A stretch of DNA of 5,817 nt from JBGOUJ01 sp041477005 (GTDB taxonomy: Bacteria > Acidobacteriota > Terriglobia > Bryobacterales > JACQDG01), in the NCBI GenBank assembly GCA_041477005.1, contig JBGOUJ010000499.1, forward strand, positions 1-5,817. Reading direction: 5' to 3'. Numbering within the stretch: the stretch's first letter is position 1; each line of letters begins with the position of its first letter. Shown here piece by piece: positions 4,239 to 5,817 of this stretch. A program made the position numbers and the translations under genes. Below the pieces are notes generated by a model. That model had not been told where the DNA came from. It saw nothing but the letters and a program-made list of their open reading frames with translations, and ran no database searches.

Positions 4239-5817
4239 ATGTGGCATCCTTTATGTGTGCAGCGTTCGCCTTTCGCTGTTGCCGGTGTGACGATCGGCCT
4301 GCTCGTGGCCCAGTCCGGCCCGAAGCAGCCTCTGGTTCCTGCGCCCATTCGGTTCCGCAATGTCGCCCGCAGCGCCGGCCTTGATTTTGTCCTGGAAAAC
4401 CACCCCACGCCCAGCAAGCACCTGATTGAAACGATGCCGGGCGGCGCCGCCGCGTTTGACTATAACGGCGATGGCTGGACCGACATCTATTTCACCAACG
4501 GCGCGTCGATCCCAGCACTCGAGAAGGATTCCCAGAAATACTTCAACCGGCTGTTTCGCAATGACGGCGGGATGAAATTCACCGATGTTACCCAGGAGGC
4601 CGGTGTCGCCGGGGCGGGCTACTCCATGGGGGCGGCGGCCGCGGATTTCGACAATGACGGGAAGGTGGATCTGTTTGTCGCGGGCGTCTATCGAAACATC
4701 CTTTACCGCAACCTCGGCAATGGCAAGTTTGAGGACGTAACGAAGAAGGCGGGTATCAAGAGTGATAGGTGGTCGGTGGCGGCGGGGTGGCTCGACTACG
4801 ACAACGACGGGCTGCTCGACCTGTTTGTGGTGAATTATGCGAAGTGGACGCCGGAGTTCGACCGATTCTGCGGCGACCGGGGGCGGGACTTGCGGGTGTA
4901 TTGCCACCCGAAGTGGTTCGAAGGATTGCCGAACACCTTGTACCGCAATCGAGGGGATGGGACCTTTGAAGATGTTTCCGCGCGAGCGGGAATCGCGCAG
5001 CATATCGGCAGGGGCATGAGTGTCGCGTTTGCGGATTATGACAATGACGGATTCCCGGATGTGTTCGTCACCAACGACAAGCTGCCGAATTTCCTGTTTC
5101 ACAACCGGGGCGACGGGACCTTTGAGGAGGTGGCGCTGCCGGCCGGAGTGGCGCTGCCCGACAGCGGCAACACCGTGAGCAGCATGGGGGCGGATTTTCG
5201 CGATTACGACAACGATGGATTGCCCGACATCAGCGTGACGGCCCTGGTCAGCGAGACTTTCCCCCTGTTCCACAACCAGGGGAAGGCGGGATTTCGGGAG
5301 GCGACGCATTCGAGCAGGGTGGGTGCGCTCAGCATGGGGCGCAGCGGGTGGAGCAACGGACTTTTCGATTTCAATAATGATGGATGGAAGGACCTGTTCA
5401 CCGCCAATTCCCACGTGAACGACCGCATCGAGTTGTTTGAAGCGGCGCAATACAAGCTGGCGAACAGCGTCTTCGCCAATCAGGGCGACGGTACGTTTCG
5501 CGATGGTTCCGCCGATGCCGGGTTGGACCTGGTGCGGGCGCACCGGGGCGGCGCCTTTGCCGATTTCGATAACGACGGCAAGATCGACGTGGTGGTCTCC
5601 GCGCTGGGCGAGCCGGCGGAGCTGTGGCAGAACATCAGCCCGGGAGGGAACAACTGGATCCGGCTCAAGCTGATCGGGACCAAGAGCAATCGCGATGGGA
5701 TCGGCGCGCGCATCCGGATTGGGAATCAGTACAACCACATGACGACGGCGGTGGGGTATGCCTCGTCCAGCCACCAGGGCGTGCATTTTGGGTTGGGGAA
5801 GGCGGAGACGGTCGGGA
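4239..5817 (+). CDS. Secreted CRTAC1-type FG-GAP/VCBS propeller with ASPIC/UnbV domain (3' end outside window)
   Basis: The frame is open to the window edge with 526 complete codons from ATG 4239. GTG 4257, six codons later, is an equally possible start; neither has a Shine-Dalgarno sequence. Residues 9-24 (RSPFAVAGVTIGLLVA) form a short signal-peptide-like segment, so export is likely. Seven calcium-loop motifs of the D-x-D/N-x-D-G type follow: DYNGDG 74, DFDNDG 136, DYDNDG 186, DYDNDG 266, DYDNDG 322, DFNNDG 377 and DFDNDG 442. Most precede a 'hydrophobic-D-hydrophobic-F/V-V' strand, giving a seven-bladed integrin-alpha-like propeller. Blades also repeat 'LYRN-x-GDGTFEDV'. C211 and C222 lie in an insert after blade three and may form a disulfide. 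From 471 (NNWIRLKLIG, TKSNRDGIGARI, then SSHQGVHFGLG) the ASPIC/UnbV domain begins and is cut by the edge. Family roles are adhesion or extracellular binding; the ligand is unknown. The frame is easily missed because it lacks a stop in the window. Confidence 0.93.
   Translation, partial: MWHPLCVQRSPFAVAGVTIGLLVAQSGPKQPLVPAPIRFRNVARSAGLDFVLENHPTPSKHLIETMPGGAAAFDYNGDGWTDIYFTNGASIPALEKDSQKYFNRLFRNDGGMKFTDVTQEAGVAGAGYSMGAAAADFDNDGKVDLFVAGVYRNILYRNLGNGKFEDVTKKAGIKSDRWSVAAGWLDYDNDGLLDLFVVNYAKWTPEFDRFCGDRGRDLRVYCHPKWFEGLPNTLYRNRGDGTFEDVSARAGIAQHIGRGMSVAFADYDNDGFPDVFVTNDKLPNFLFHNRGDGTFEEVALPAGVALPDSGNTVSSMGADFRDYDNDGLPDISVTALVSETFPLFHNQGKAGFREATHSSRVGALSMGRSGWSNGLFDFNNDGWKDLFTANSHVNDRIELFEAAQYKLANSVFANQGDGTFRDGSADAGLDLVRAHRGGAFADFDNDGKIDVVVSALGEPAELWQNISPGGNNWIRLKLIGTKSNRDGIGARIRIGNQYNHMTTAVGYASSSHQGVHFGLGKAETVG

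Noticed and set aside
4251..5786. 511-codon open frame on the minus strand
   Set aside because: It is exactly antisense to the FG-GAP/ASPIC gene. Repeated Asp/Asn/Gly codons (GAC, AAC, GGN) read backwards as Val/Ile/Ala/Pro codons and produce no stops, giving a long shadow. The translation is a monotonous Val/Ile/Arg/Pro mixture with no family motif.

Overview
The window reads as chromosomal DNA of a high-GC, Gram-negative-type environmental bacterium, most plausibly an acidobacterium of the Solibacter/Bryobacter kind. Planctomycetes or Verrucomicrobia are the alternatives. The basis is the combination of a DUF1501 protein, a secreted FG-GAP/ASPIC-UnbV (CRTAC1-type) propeller and an exported nitrilase-fold hydrolase, with GC-rich coding sequence. 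The phylum is inferred from family content, not from a marker gene.

Layout. Positions 1-1107 (+) hold the C-terminal 368 residues of a DUF1501 protein whose start lies left of the window. Positions 1108-1826 are mostly spacer, with one credible small gene (1374-1709, +) of unrecognised function. A weaker open frame (1537-1755, -) opposes its tail. Positions 1827-2537 (-) encode a multi-pass membrane protein of the DUF457/YdjM type, with a clear ribosome binding site. Positions 2538-3012 carry no gene but hold several inverted repeats and a degenerate tandem repeat. Positions 3013-3858 (-) encode an exported carbon-nitrogen hydrolase with an intact Glu-Lys-Cys triad. Positions 3859-4238 are a divergent intergenic region with an operator-like dyad and a doubled TTGACA-containing motif. 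From 4239 to the right edge (+) runs a CRTAC1-type protein with seven calcium-binding DxDxDG loops, followed by the start of its ASPIC/UnbV domain. Its stop codon lies beyond the window.

Three of the four large genes look like envelope or exported proteins. The nitrilase-family enzyme and the propeller protein are transcribed divergently from a shared 380-bp region, so common control is possible but unproven. No RNA gene, CRISPR array, complete insertion sequence or integrase was seen. I found no convincing new multi-gene system. The items most worth checking are the small gene at 1374-1709, the 3918-3933 dyad, the ATTTGACAC pair and the tandem repeat at 2879-2960. The longest open frame without a coding explanation (4251-5786, -) is an antisense shadow of the propeller gene.
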